Source of the DNA: an uncultured Oscillospiraceae bacterium
Lineage (GTDB): Bacteria; Bacillota; Clostridia; Oscillospirales; Oscillospiraceae
Length of the DNA stretch: 43,584 nucleotides
Assembly: GCA_910588365.1 (NCBI GenBank)
Contig: CAJUQS010000154.1
Location: forward strand, 1-43,584
Reading direction: 5' to 3'
In this document: positions 1 to 7,573 of the stretch, in pieces
Layout: each line of letters opens with the position of its first letter
Numbering within the stretch: the first letter of the stretch is position 1
The notes under the pieces: model-generated
What the model saw: the letters and a program-made list of their open reading frames with translations, nothing else
What the model was told of the DNA's origin: nothing
The model's database searches: none
Program-made: the position numbers and the translations under genes

Positions 1-115
1 CGCTGTCTGGCCAGTCTTTTTCCCGCCATACTGTGTCGCTTTCCCTTGCAATCCGTCAGGATTGCTGCGGAAAATCTCCTTGTCTGACGAGAAAAATACT
101 CGTCCATCCAGCATC
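1..115 (-). repeat. Dispersed structured repeat, family R1 (left copy)
   Basis: Reads on the minus strand. It aligns with 42535-42650 around a shared core with AATCCTGACGGATT. The core is a nested hairpin: GCAATCC (48-54) pairs with GGATTGC (59-65) around a 4-nt loop, and TTTCC (40-44) pairs with GGAAA (69-73). The right copy has different bases in both stems but keeps the pairing. No protein is recognisable in this stretch; the open frame 33-335 is a by-product of the repeats. Confidence 0.6.
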
Positions 116-117
116 CC

Positions 118-265
118 CCGGTTATGAATACAGGTTCTTATTCCCGAATTTTAAATTCGGGAATAATATATTTGATTTAAGCCGTTTTGCCCGCCGCCAT
201 AAACGGGCGGCAACCGCGAAACATAGCACATATTCCTTCCGGCCTTTCGCCTCGGAAGCAATAAA
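118..265 (+). repeat. Dispersed three-hairpin repeat, family R2 (left copy)
   Basis: Aligns on the same strand with 42389-42513, roughly 80% identical by eye. Three hairpins are visible: a 13-bp inverted repeat at 138-166 (TTATTCCCGAATT against AATTCGGGAATAA), a GCCCGCC/GGGCGGC stem at about 189-212, and CTTCCG/CGGAAG at 236-257. Differences in the other copy are largely compensatory. The first 26 nt (118-143) also recur, inverted, at 11975-12000 with three mismatches. It could be a structured RNA or a non-autonomous mobile element; the sequence alone does not decide. Confidence 0.6.
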
Positions 266-275
266 AGGTCTTTTT

Positions 276-303
276 GAACCTTTTGCTTTCAGGAAAAAGG
301 TTC
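276..303 (-). repeat. Hairpin repeat, family R3 (copy a)
   Basis: GAACCTTTT...AAAAGGTTC inverted repeat followed on the minus strand by an AAAAAG tail. It matches the plan of five other copies at 4066-4092, 4495-4522, 20281-20308, 24595-24620 and 25973-26000. It lies just beyond the stop codon of the nucleoside permease but lacks a U-tract in that direction, so it is not a clear terminator for it. Confidence 0.5.
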
Positions 304-331
304 ATCGCCCTGTGAAAAGGATTGACAGCGC

Positions 332-1327
332 CTAGCGGTCCTCCCGGAAGTAGGACAGGCCCAGGCTGGCCGGGGGCTGCTTGTCCTTGTTGTTGCGCAT
401 ACTGGAGACAATCAGCACCACGACCGTGACCACGTAGGGCAGAATCTTATATAGCTGGGTGGGGATAAAGGGGATCACCAGCCGCAGGTAGAGGATCATC
501 AGTGCGCCGAAAAGAATGGATCCCCAGATGGCGGACAGGGGCCGCCACATGCAGAAGATGACCAGGGCAACCGCCAGCCAGCCCACGCCGGAGAGTCCCT
601 CGTGGTTCCACACGCATCCGGCGATGGTCATGATGTACACCATACCGCCGATGGCGGAGATGCCCCCGCCGATGATGGTGGCGAGATACTTGTAGCGGGT
701 GACGTTGATGCCCGCCGCGTCGGCCGTGGCCGGGGACTCGCCCACAGAGCGCAGATACAGCCCGGACCGGGTCCGGTTCAGATACCAGAACATGGCCGCG
801 GCCAGCACGATGGCCAGATAGAAGAACACGCTGCTGCCGAAGAGGACGCCCCCCACCAGGGGGATGTTCCGCAGGAAGGCGGGAAAGGGTGAGTTCTGGA
901 AGCAGCCCGCCAGACGGTTGCTGATGGAGATGTACCCGCCCTCAGTGACCCGCATGTGCTCGCCGATAAACTGGCCGATGCCGGTGCCGAAGATGGACAG
1001 CGCCAGGCCCGTCACATTTTGGTTGGCCCGGAGCGTGGTGGTGAGAAAGCTGAAAATGAGGGAGGCGAAGGCCCCCGCCAAAAATGCGCACAGGATGCCG
1101 ATGCCCACAGCCAGAAAGCCGTTGGCACCGCTCCCCGCCGCCTTCTCGTAGTAGAACACGCCGCCCAGGCCCAGGGCCCCGCCCATGAACATGATGCCCT
1201 CCACGCCCAGGTTCAGGTTGCCGGACTTCTCCGTCAGGACCTCCCCCAGGGTGCCGAAGAGCAGGGGCGTACCGTAGGTGACGGCGGCAATGACCAGGGC
1301 GATCAGCAGATTCAGGAAGTTACTCAT
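332..1327 (-). CDS. nupQ: Nucleoside-type ABC transporter permease (NupQ/YufQ-like)
   Basis: A 331-residue integral membrane protein of the BPD_transp_2 permease family, the second membrane subunit of a BMP-type nucleoside importer. Many hydrophobic segments run through the whole length, and the early GEVLTEKSGNLNLGVEGIM segment is typical of this family. The start is the ATG at 1327, preceded by an AGGAGGGGGC ribosome site; an upstream in-frame ATG at 1381 would lie inside the neighbouring gene. The start overlaps the stop of the upstream permease by 4 nt (ATGA), so the two are translationally coupled. Substrate (purine or other nucleosides) is inferred from family and from the BMP lipoprotein at 4587. 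The symbol is by similarity to the Bacillus system. Confidence 0.85.
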   Translation of the reverse strand: MSNFLNLLIALVIAAVTYGTPLLFGTLGEVLTEKSGNLNLGVEGIMFMGGALGLGGVFYYEKAAGSGANGFLAVGIGILCAFLAGAFASLIFSFLTTTLRANQNVTGLALSIFGTGIGQFIGEHMRVTEGGYISISNRLAGCFQNSPFPAFLRNIPLVGGVLFGSSVFFYLAIVLAAAMFWYLNRTRSGLYLRSVGESPATADAAGINVTRYKYLATIIGGGISAIGGMVYIMTIAGCVWNHEGLSGVGWLAVALVIFCMWRPLSAIWGSILFGALMILYLRLVIPFIPTQLYKILPYVVTVVVLIVSSMRNNKDKQPPASLGLSYFREDR

Positions 1328-2406
1328 TTTGCCCCCTCCTTTTTCCGGAAGATCAGCCGGTAGTTGATGAAGAACTCGCACCCCAGCATACAGAACAGCA
1401 GAATGCCGGTGATGATGTCGGAGATGGAGGTGGGCACGGCCATACGGGTCTGCAGCGTCTCCGCCCCCTTCTCCAGCACCGCCAGCAGCATGGAGATGGC
1501 CACCATGGCAAAGGCGTTGAGCTGGCTGAGCCAGGCCACGGTGATGGAGGTGAAGCCCACGCCGCCGGCTACGCCATCGTAGAGGGTGTTGTTGGCGCCG
1601 CTGGCCACGATGAAGCCCACCAGACCGCTGATGGCGCCGGAGAGGAACATGGTGCGCATCATGATGCGGCCCACGTTCATGCCCGCGTACCGGGCTGTGT
1701 TGACGCTGTCGCCGATGACGGCGATCTCATAGCCGTGCTTGGTGTGGTTCATATAGACGTGCATGAATACCACCAGAACCAGCACGATGATCCACCCGCA
1801 GTGGACCCCCAGCACCCGGGGGAGGCAGGCGGCGGCGTCGAACTGGGGGATGATCTGGCTGCCCTTGCGCCCCTCCCAGGGGCCGCCCTGGAGCCAGCGG
1901 ACCACGCCGATGATGATGTAGTTCATCATCAGGGTGAACAGTGTCTCGTTGGTGTTCCACTTTGCCTTGAAAAAGGCGGGGATCAGGGCCCAGATGCCTC
2001 CGGCAATGGCCCCCGCCAGACCCATGATCACCAGCAGCATGGGGCCCGGCACCCTGCCCGCCCAGAACAGGGCGAAGTAGCTGGCCGCGATGGCTCCGGC
2101 GGTGATCTGCCCCTCCGCGCCGATGTTCCAGAAGCGCATCTTGAAGCAGGGGGCGATGGCCAGGGCGCAGCCCAGCAGGGGGATCGCGATCTTGACGGTC
2201 TGCCGAACGGCGGTCTTTTTCCCCAGGGCCCCGGAGAGGATGGTGCCATAGGCGGTAACGGGATTGGTCCCCACCAGCGCCATCACCAGCGCCCCCAGCA
2301 GCAGGGCGGCCAGAATGGAGCCCACGCGGATGCACCAGATCTTCCATGCCTCCATGCCGTCCCGCTTGGCCAGCCGGATCAGGGGCGTCTTCTTCTCATG
2401 CGTCAT
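1324..2406 (-). CDS. nupP: Nucleoside-type ABC transporter permease (NupP/YufP-like)
   Basis: A 360-residue multi-spanning membrane protein, the partner permease of the gene at 332-1327. The N-terminus has a short cytoplasmic segment and then a long hydrophobic helix (residues about 23-45). The motif FKMRFWNIGAEGQITAGAI is characteristic of this permease group. It starts at ATG 2406, and its first 11 nt overlap the end of the ATPase gene. With the ATPase and the second permease it forms a compact operon. Function (membrane channel of a nucleoside importer) is established for the family; the exact substrate is not visible. Confidence 0.85.
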   Translation of the reverse strand: MTHEKKTPLIRLAKRDGMEAWKIWCIRVGSILAALLLGALVMALVGTNPVTAYGTILSGALGKKTAVRQTVKIAIPLLGCALAIAPCFKMRFWNIGAEGQITAGAIAASYFALFWAGRVPGPMLLVIMGLAGAIAGGIWALIPAFFKAKWNTNETLFTLMMNYIIIGVVRWLQGGPWEGRKGSQIIPQFDAAACLPRVLGVHCGWIIVLVLVVFMHVYMNHTKHGYEIAVIGDSVNTARYAGMNVGRIMMRTMFLSGAISGLVGFIVASGANNTLYDGVAGGVGFTSITVAWLSQLNAFAMVAISMLLAVLEKGAETLQTRMAVPTSISDIITGILLFCMLGCEFFINYRLIFRKKEGAK

Positions 2407-3949
2407 GGTGGACCTCCTTTCCGCCCATGCGGGTCATCATCAGGCCGATCTGGTCCTTGGCGGCGGTCCGTGCGTCCACCACGCCGCTGACCTGCCCGCC
2501 GCACAGCACCAGGATCCGGTCGCACAGCTCCAGCAGCACGTCCAGGTCCTCGCCCACGTAGATCACCGCCACGCCCTTCATCTTCTGCTCGGTGAGCAGG
2601 TTGTAGATGGTATAGGAGGTGTTGATGTCCAGCCCCCGGACCGCGTAGGCGGTCATGAGTACCGACGGCGCGCTGGCGATCTCCCGGCCAACCAGGACCT
2701 TCTGCACGTTGCCGCCGGACATCCGGCGCACGGGGAACTCGGTGCTGGGTGTGACCACCTCCAGCTCCTTCCAGATTTGCAGGGCCAGCTCGTTGGGGTC
2801 CTTCCGGTTGACGAAGGCGGTCCGCCCCTTCCGCCAGGAGCGGAGCATCATGTTCCCCGTCATGCCCATGGAGCCCACCAGGCCCATACCCAGCCGGTCC
2901 TCGGGGACGAACGCCATCGCCACGCCGGCCTTTTTGATCTGCATGGGGGTCCTGCCCACCAGGCTGGCGGGCTCCTTCCCCTCCGGGGAGTAGAGAATCT
3001 CCCCGGAGGCCACCGGGTAGAGGCCCGCAATGGCCTCCAGCAGCTCCCGCTGGCCGGATCCGGCGATGCCGGCGATGCCCAGGATCTCCCCGCCCATGGC
3101 GGTGAAGCTGACGTTGTCCAGCCGCTTGACACCCTCGGCGTCCAGGCAGGTGAGGTTTTTCACCTCCAGGCGCTTCACGGGGTTCTCGTACCGGGGCCGG
3201 TCGATGTTCAGCGCCACGCTGCGGCCCACCATCATATCGGTGAGGGCCTGGGGGCTGGTTTCGCCGGTCTTGACCGTGCCGATGTACTTCCCTTTTCGCA
3301 GCACGGCCACTTTGTCGGACAGCGCCATGACCTCGTGGAGCTTATGGGTGATGATCACGATGGCCTTTCCATCGGCCCGCATGGTCCGCAGCACGTCGAA
3401 GAGCTTGTTGGTCTCCTGGGGCGTGAGCACGGCGGTGGGCTCGTCCAGGATGAGGATCTCCGCCCCCCGGTAGAGGACCTTGACGATCTCCACGGTCTGC
3501 TTCTGGGAGACGGACATGTTGTAGATCTTCTGGGCCGGGTCCAGATCAAAGCCGTACCGGTCGCAGATGGCCTGTACCCTGCCCTCCGCGGCCTTGATAT
3601 CCAGCTTCCCGGACTCCTCCAGGCCCAGGACGATATTCTCCGTGGCGGTGAACACGTCCACCAGCTTGTAGTGCTGGTGGATCATGCCGATGCCGTTGGC
3701 AAAGGCGTCCTTGGGTGAGCGGATGGAGACCGGCCGGCCGCCCGCCAGGATCTCCCCCTCGTCGGGGAAGTAGATGCCGGAGAGCATGTTCATCAGCGTG
3801 GTCTTTCCGCTGCCGTTCTCCCCAAGGAGGGAGAGGATTTCACCCCGGTTCAGCTGAAGGTCGATGCCGTCGTTGGCCACGACCTCGCCAAAGCGCTTGG
3901 TGATGCCTCTTAATTCAATGGCACAAACAGTTTTTTCCAAGGCTGTCAT
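2396..3949 (-). CDS. nupO: Nucleoside-type ABC transporter ATP-binding protein (duplicated ATPase, NupO/YufO-like)
   Basis: About 517 residues with two fused ATPase domains, as usual for sugar/nucleoside (CUT2/BMP) importers. The first domain has Walker A GENGSGKT at about residues 43-50, a Walker B segment ILILDEPTAVL and a variant signature MSVSQKQ. The second domain has a degenerate Walker A (GIAGSGQREL), the signature MSGGN and an altered Walker B region (VLMTAYAVRGLDI). ATG 3949 is directly abutted by AAAGAAAGG, which leaves no spacing. A TTG at 3940 sits about 9 nt after the same site, so translation may begin there. The 637 nt upstream, between this gene and its lipoprotein, is a repeat island. 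Confidence 0.85.
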   Translation of the reverse strand: MTALEKTVCAIELRGITKRFGEVVANDGIDLQLNRGEILSLLGENGSGKTTLMNMLSGIYFPDEGEILAGGRPVSIRSPKDAFANGIGMIHQHYKLVDVFTATENIVLGLEESGKLDIKAAEGRVQAICDRYGFDLDPAQKIYNMSVSQKQTVEIVKVLYRGAEILILDEPTAVLTPQETNKLFDVLRTMRADGKAIVIITHKLHEVMALSDKVAVLRKGKYIGTVKTGETSPQALTDMMVGRSVALNIDRPRYENPVKRLEVKNLTCLDAEGVKRLDNVSFTAMGGEILGIAGIAGSGQRELLEAIAGLYPVASGEILYSPEGKEPASLVGRTPMQIKKAGVAMAFVPEDRLGMGLVGSMGMTGNMMLRSWRKGRTAFVNRKDPNELALQIWKELEVVTPSTEFPVRRMSGGNVQKVLVGREIASAPSVLMTAYAVRGLDINTSYTIYNLLTEQKMKGVAVIYVGEDLDVLLELCDRILVLCGGQVSGVVDARTAAKDQIGLMMTRMGGKEVHHDA

Positions 3950-4011
3950 CCTTTCTTTGCCGCGCCCGGCGCGGCCTTCCTTTGTGGGGCTGCCCGCCCC
4001 ACGCCCTCCCG

Positions 4012-4063
4012 GGGCCGTCATTCGGCAAAGCCGAACGACTGGCCCGGTGGCACAAGTGCCACC
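4012..4063 (+). repeat. Two-hairpin repeat, family R4 (copy 1)
   Basis: Two adjacent hairpins: TTCGGC-AAA-GCCGAA, then GGTGGCA-CAA-GTGCCACC, joined by CGACTGGCCC. Other copies are at 28431-28478, 28480-28533, 30710-30758 and 25753-25804 (minus). In this copy the second stem is GGTGGCA/TGCCACC, where others have GGCGGCG/CGCCGCC, so both sides have changed together. Confidence 0.6.
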
Positions 4064-4065
4064 CT

Positions 4066-4100
4066 GTTACTTTTTGTGCGACAAAAAGTAACCAAAAAAC
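4066..4100 (+). repeat. Hairpin repeat, family R3 (copy b)
   Basis: GTTACTTTTT...AAAAAGTAAC inverted repeat followed by CCAAAAAACC. It has the same plan as the other R3 copies, but here the CCAAAA tail is on the plus strand. Confidence 0.55.
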
Positions 4101-4129
4101 CGCCAGCCCCCAAGGCTGGACCCCCTCCG

Positions 4130-4216
4130 TTTTACGGGGGTTTTTCGGACACACCTGCAAGGGAAGAGCTGCCTTGCCCCGTGAACAAGAGTTTCCTACG
4201 GGGTTCTGATCTGGTG
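4130..4216 (-). repeat. Dispersed repeat, family R6 (minus copy)
   Basis: Read on the minus strand, this stretch (CCACCAGATCAGA..., CCCGTAGGA, GTTCACGGGGCA, GAAAAACCCC) aligns with 30577-30665 on the plus strand at about 70% identity. In both places it lies upstream of, and in the same direction as, a protein gene. No open frame is shared. Confidence 0.5.
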
Positions 4217-4306
4217 GTCTGGCTCTCAACTAGCTCCGCCTGCCGGCCTCTTAAAGGGGGAGAACCAGCAGAGGGGATCGCTCCGAATCGCTGCGCGGCA
4301 AAAACG

Positions 4307-4434
4307 CACCGCACTCCCCCCGCCGCTTCGCCCCCCGATAGAACCCGTGGATAGACGCATAAGAGCGGCAGACGAAGGGTAAGCACCACCGGCAGAATCA
4401 GCCCGGCTACAGCGAAGGGCAAATAATCAAAAAT
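4307..4434 (-). repeat. Dispersed ~125-nt repeat, family R5 (copy 1)
   Basis: Aligns over its whole length with 25808-25934, in the same orientation relative to the downstream gene. Shared blocks include CACCGCACTCCCCCC, CCGATAGAACCCGTGG, GCGGCAGACGAAGGG and AGGGCAAATAA (plus-strand reading). Both copies are followed by an R3 hairpin. The whole 3950-4586 interval holds only such repeats and the terminator of the lipoprotein gene. Confidence 0.6.
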
Positions 4435-4494
4435 AGAGTATCGCCCTCCGGGCGATGCCAGGGGGGACCAGGGGGCTCCCCCGGCGCCCTTTTG

Positions 4495-4522
4495 GTTGCT
4501 TTTCCGGCGAGGGAAAAGTAAC
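4495..4522 (-). repeat. Hairpin repeat, family R3 (copy c)
   Basis: GTTACTTTTCC/GGAAAAGCAAC on the minus strand, with the CCAAAAGG tail. The core CCCTCGCC loop is identical to copies d and f. Confidence 0.55.
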
Positions 4523-4541
4523 GCCCCGGACCGTCAGTTTA

Positions 4542-4569
4542 TAAAAAGAGGGCCGCGTGCGCGGCCCTC
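4542..4569 (-). terminator. Intrinsic terminator after the BMP lipoprotein gene
   Basis: On the minus strand GAGGGCCGC pairs with GCGGCCCTC and is followed by TTTTT. It lies 18 nt past the stop codon of the lipoprotein gene. It should make the lipoprotein the most abundant product of the transporter operon, with read-through needed for the ATPase and permeases. Confidence 0.75.
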
Positions 4570-4586
4570 CCGTTGCGCAGGGGGTA

Positions 4587-5879
4587 TCAGCCAAATGCCT
4601 GGTTCAGCCACTCGATACCGTCAATGGAAATGGCAAAGTAGGGAGCGGACTGGAAGTAGGACTCGTGGAACGCGCCGTCAAAGACGGCCTCCTCGGAGTC
4701 GGGGGTGAAGTCGCCGTCCGTATCCAGGGCGAAGGCGGTGGTCAGCTCCGCGCCGTCCACGGTGAAGGTGCTGGTGTCAAAGACCTGGAGCTCGCCGGAT
4801 TTGATCTGATCCTCCACCTCCGCCAATCTCTCGGCGGTGCCGGGGGCGGCAATGTCCTCGTTGAGGGGGGTCATGACCACGGCGCCCATGTCCATGCCGT
4901 GGCACCAGTCCTGATCAAAGCTCCCGCCGTTGGCCACGGAGCTGATGGCGTACTCAAAGTAGGGGGCCCAGTCGATGCGGGTGCCGATGAGGGACGCCTC
5001 GGAGGCCACGGAGATCATGTCGTTGTTATAGCCGGTGTGGAACACGCCCTTGGACTGGGCGGTGGTGGCGGGGGTGGTGTTGTCGGAGTGCTGGGAGATC
5101 ATGACGCAGCCCATGTCCGCCAGGGCGGAGGCGGCGTTGGCCTCCTCGGTGGCGTCGGACCAGGAGCCCACGAACTGGACCTTCATGGTCGCGCTGGGGC
5201 ACTCGCTCCTGGCACCCAGGTAGTAGGCGGTGAAGCCGGAGATCACCTCGGCGAAGGAGAACGCGCCCACATAGCCGATGACGGCCTGGCCGGCGGTGAT
5301 TTCCCCGTCGTCGATCATCTGCTGGAGCTTCATGCCCGCCACCACGCCGGCCAGATACCGGCCCTCGTAGATGTTGGCGAAGGCATTGTGGGTGTTCTCC
5401 AGGCCGTCGCCCCAGGACGCCTGGTTGGTGCAGGCGATGAACTCAATCTCGGGATAGTCGGGCGCCACCTTCAGCATAAAGGGCTCGAAGCCGAAGGAGT
5501 TGTTGATGATGAGGTCGCACCCCTCCTCGGCCAGCTCGATGTTGGCGTCCTCACAGCCCGAGTCCTCGCCGATGTTCCACTTGACCACCCACTCCACGTC
5601 GATGCCATTGGCCTTCAACGCCTCGGTGGCGGCCTCCTTGCCGCGGATAAAGTTGTAGGTGTAGCCCTGGTCGTTCTCGTCGCCGATGCAGATGAGGCCC
5701 ACCTTGACGCTCTTCGTCCCGCTGCCGCTATCGTCCGCGGGAGGTGCGGGCTGCTGGGTGTCGCCGTTGGTGCTGTTGTCCGCCGGCTTGTCGTTCCCGC
5801 CGCCATTGTTGCCGCCGCAGGCCGCCAGGGCCAGCGCCATGGACAAGGCCAGCAGCATTGCCAGTATTCTCTTCTTCAT
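4587..5879 (-). CDS. bmpA: BMP-family substrate-binding lipoprotein of a nucleoside ABC importer
   Basis: A 430-residue lipoprotein of the basic membrane protein (BMP/PnrA) family. It has a positively charged start (MKKR), a hydrophobic helix and a lipobox ending in Cys at about residue 21 (LALAACGG), followed by a Gly/Asn/Asp-rich linker typical of surface lipoproteins. The mature part contains KVGLICIGDENDQGYTYNF, a typical BMP opening. Members of this family bind purine nucleosides outside the membrane and hand them to the permeases. ATG 5879 follows AAGGAGGG. The promoter is at 5934-5962 and the terminator at 4542-4569. It is the first gene of the transporter operon (continues 3949 to 332). 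Confidence 0.88.
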   Translation of the reverse strand: MKKRILAMLLALSMALALAACGGNNGGGNDKPADNSTNGDTQQPAPPADDSGSGTKSVKVGLICIGDENDQGYTYNFIRGKEAATEALKANGIDVEWVVKWNIGEDSGCEDANIELAEEGCDLIINNSFGFEPFMLKVAPDYPEIEFIACTNQASWGDGLENTHNAFANIYEGRYLAGVVAGMKLQQMIDDGEITAGQAVIGYVGAFSFAEVISGFTAYYLGARSECPSATMKVQFVGSWSDATEEANAASALADMGCVMISQHSDNTTPATTAQSKGVFHTGYNNDMISVASEASLIGTRIDWAPYFEYAISSVANGGSFDQDWCHGMDMGAVVMTPLNEDIAAPGTAERLAEVEDQIKSGELQVFDTSTFTVDGAELTTAFALDTDGDFTPDSEEAVFDGAFHESYFQSAPYFAISIDGIEWLNQAFG

Positions 5880-5933
5880 CAGTAAAACCCTCCTTTTCAT
5901 CTGTCCCAAACACATACGAGCTCTTACCTGCCC

Positions 5934-5962
5934 ATCATAACATATACCCCGGTAAATTTCAA
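5934..5962 (-). promoter_or_regulatory. Promoter of the nucleoside importer operon
   Basis: TTGAAA, a 17-nt spacer and TATGAT on the minus strand, 55 nt before the lipoprotein start codon. Both boxes are close to the housekeeping consensus. Confidence 0.6.
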
Positions 5963-6049
5963 CTAAAAAATCGTTAGCGAACAAAAATATTTTTTAGCAT
6001 TTGACCAAACAGGCCCTCGTCCGGCGCCAAATCGGGGACGCGCGCCTGC

Positions 6050-6078
6050 AAAAAGCAGGGGCCCGTCCGGACCCCTGC
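6050..6078 (-). terminator. Intrinsic terminator of the FAD oxidoreductase gene
   Basis: On the minus strand GCAGGGG pairs with CCCCTGC and is followed by TTTTT. It lies 21 nt after the stop codon. Confidence 0.7.
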
Positions 6079-6098
6079 CTCTGTTTTTCAGACAGCGC

Positions 6099-7496
6099 CT
6101 ATTCTTCCTCCGCCAGACGCCGTCCCATGAGGACACCCATGACGGAGGCCATCATCAGCCCACGGGTCCAGCCGCTGGAGTCGCCCAGGCAGTGGAGCCT
6201 GCGGATATTGGTGTTGAAGTTCTCGTCCATCTTCACCCGGTTGGAGTAAAATTTCAGCTCCGGGGAGTAGAGCAGGGTCTCCGCGGCGGCAAAGCCGGGC
6301 ACCACCTCGTCCATGGCCTGGATGAAATGGATGATGTTGGTCATGGCCCGGTAGGGCATGGCGGCCGTGATGTCCCCGGCCACCGCGTCGGGCAGGGTGG
6401 GACGCACATTGGAGAAGGCCAGCTCCTTCTCCCATGTCCGCTTGCCGTCCAGGATGTCGCCGAAGCGCTGGACCATGATGCGCCCCGCCCCCAGCATGTT
6501 GGTCAGCTCCCCCACCTTCTGGGCGTAGGCGATGGGCTGGTTGAAGGGGTAGGAGAAGTTGTGGGAGCACAGGATGGCCAAGTTGGTGTTGTCGCTTTTC
6601 AGCTCCTTGTAGCTGTGGCCGTTGACCACGGCCAGATCGTTGTCATAGTTCTCCTGGCTGACGAAGCCGCCGGGATTCTGGCAGAAGGTGCGGACCTTGT
6701 TCTTGTAGGGCTTGGGGTAGCCCACCAGCTTCGACTCGTAGAGCACCCGGTTGACCGTCTCCATCACCTCACTGCGCACCTCCACACGCACGCCGATGTC
6801 CACCGTGCCGGGCTGGTGGGCGATGTTGTACTCCGCGCACAGGCTCTCCAGCCAGTCCGCCCCCCGGCGTCCGGTGGCGATCACCGTGCGCCCGGCCAGA
6901 ATCTCCAGATCCTCCCTCCGGTTGGTAACACGCACGCCCCGGCACAGGTCCCCCTCCAGGATGAGGTCGGTACACTCATAGCCGAACAGCAGCTCCACGC
7001 CGTTTTTCAGCAGGTACTGCTCGATGGCGCAGTAGAGGTCCTGGGCCTTCTCGGTGCCCAGGTGGCGGATGGGACAGTCCACCAGCTTCAGTCCCGCCCG
7101 GATGGCCCGCCTGCGGATGGCCTTGACCTCCTCGGTATTGCCCAGGCCCTCAATGTGGGAATCCGCGCCGAACTCCAGATAGATCCGGTCCGTATAGCCG
7201 ATGGTCTCCTGGGCTCTGTCCGCGCCGATAAGGGTGGGCAGATCGCCGCCCACCTCGCAGCTCAGGGAGAGCTTGCCGTCGGAGAAGGCCCCGGCGCCGG
7301 AGAATCCGGTAGTGATGTGGCAGTAGGGCTTGCAGCCCACGCACCGCCCGGTCTTGTCCTTGGGACAGCGGCGGTTTTCCACCGCGACGCCCTTCTCGAC
7401 GATCAGAATTTTCTGCTTGCTGCCCTTTTTCAGCATCTCCAGGGCGGTAAAAATGCCCGCCGGACCCGCGCCGATGATAACTACGTCCTTTTTCAT
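6099..7496 (-). CDS. FAD-dependent oxidoreductase (COG2509-type dehydrogenase)
   Basis: 465 residues. The N-terminus carries a Rossmann FAD-binding motif (IIGAGPAGIFTAL, residues about 7-19). It is followed by a Cys-rich stretch CPKDKTGRCVGCKPYCH and then GFSGAGAFSDGKLSL, which together mark the COG2509 group of uncharacterised FAD-dependent dehydrogenases. A second nucleotide-binding stretch (RTVIATGRRGADWL) lies near residue 230. The reaction is not known for this family; it is a soluble cytoplasmic flavoprotein by sequence. ATG 7496 follows GAGGAGG. The gene is monocistronic, with a promoter at 7535-7563 and a terminator at 6050-6078. The neighbours are unrelated in function. Confidence 0.82.
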   Translation of the reverse strand: MKKDVVIIGAGPAGIFTALEMLKKGSKQKILIVEKGVAVENRRCPKDKTGRCVGCKPYCHITTGFSGAGAFSDGKLSLSCEVGGDLPTLIGADRAQETIGYTDRIYLEFGADSHIEGLGNTEEVKAIRRRAIRAGLKLVDCPIRHLGTEKAQDLYCAIEQYLLKNGVELLFGYECTDLILEGDLCRGVRVTNRREDLEILAGRTVIATGRRGADWLESLCAEYNIAHQPGTVDIGVRVEVRSEVMETVNRVLYESKLVGYPKPYKNKVRTFCQNPGGFVSQENYDNDLAVVNGHSYKELKSDNTNLAILCSHNFSYPFNQPIAYAQKVGELTNMLGAGRIMVQRFGDILDGKRTWEKELAFSNVRPTLPDAVAGDITAAMPYRAMTNIIHFIQAMDEVVPGFAAAETLLYSPELKFYSNRVKMDENFNTNIRRLHCLGDSSGWTRGLMMASVMGVLMGRRLAEEE

Positions 7497-7534
7497 AGCG
7501 GAACCTCCTCGTCAGAATGCTTTCCTGCCTACCC

Positions 7535-7563
7535 ACTATACCGGACGCCGGAGGTCTTGTCAA
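7535..7563 (-). promoter_or_regulatory. Promoter of the FAD oxidoreductase gene
   Basis: TTGACA, a 17-nt spacer and TATAGT on the minus strand, 39 nt before the start codon. Confidence 0.65.
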
Positions 7564-7573
7564 GGCGGCCGCG

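Noticed and set aside
33..335. 100-codon plus-strand frame at the left end
   Set aside because: It lies wholly inside repeats R1, R2 and R3, and no similar frame is kept in the right-end copies.
2264..3718. Plus-strand 484-codon frame opposite the ABC ATPase
   Set aside because: Antisense shadow of a gene with Walker motifs; composition rich in His/Gly/Val and no ribosome site.
4557..5885. Long plus-strand open frame (442 codons) with many Gly/His/Val
   Set aside because: It is antisense to the BMP lipoprotein gene, which has a signal peptide, lipobox and ribosome site. Long antisense frames are expected at this GC content.
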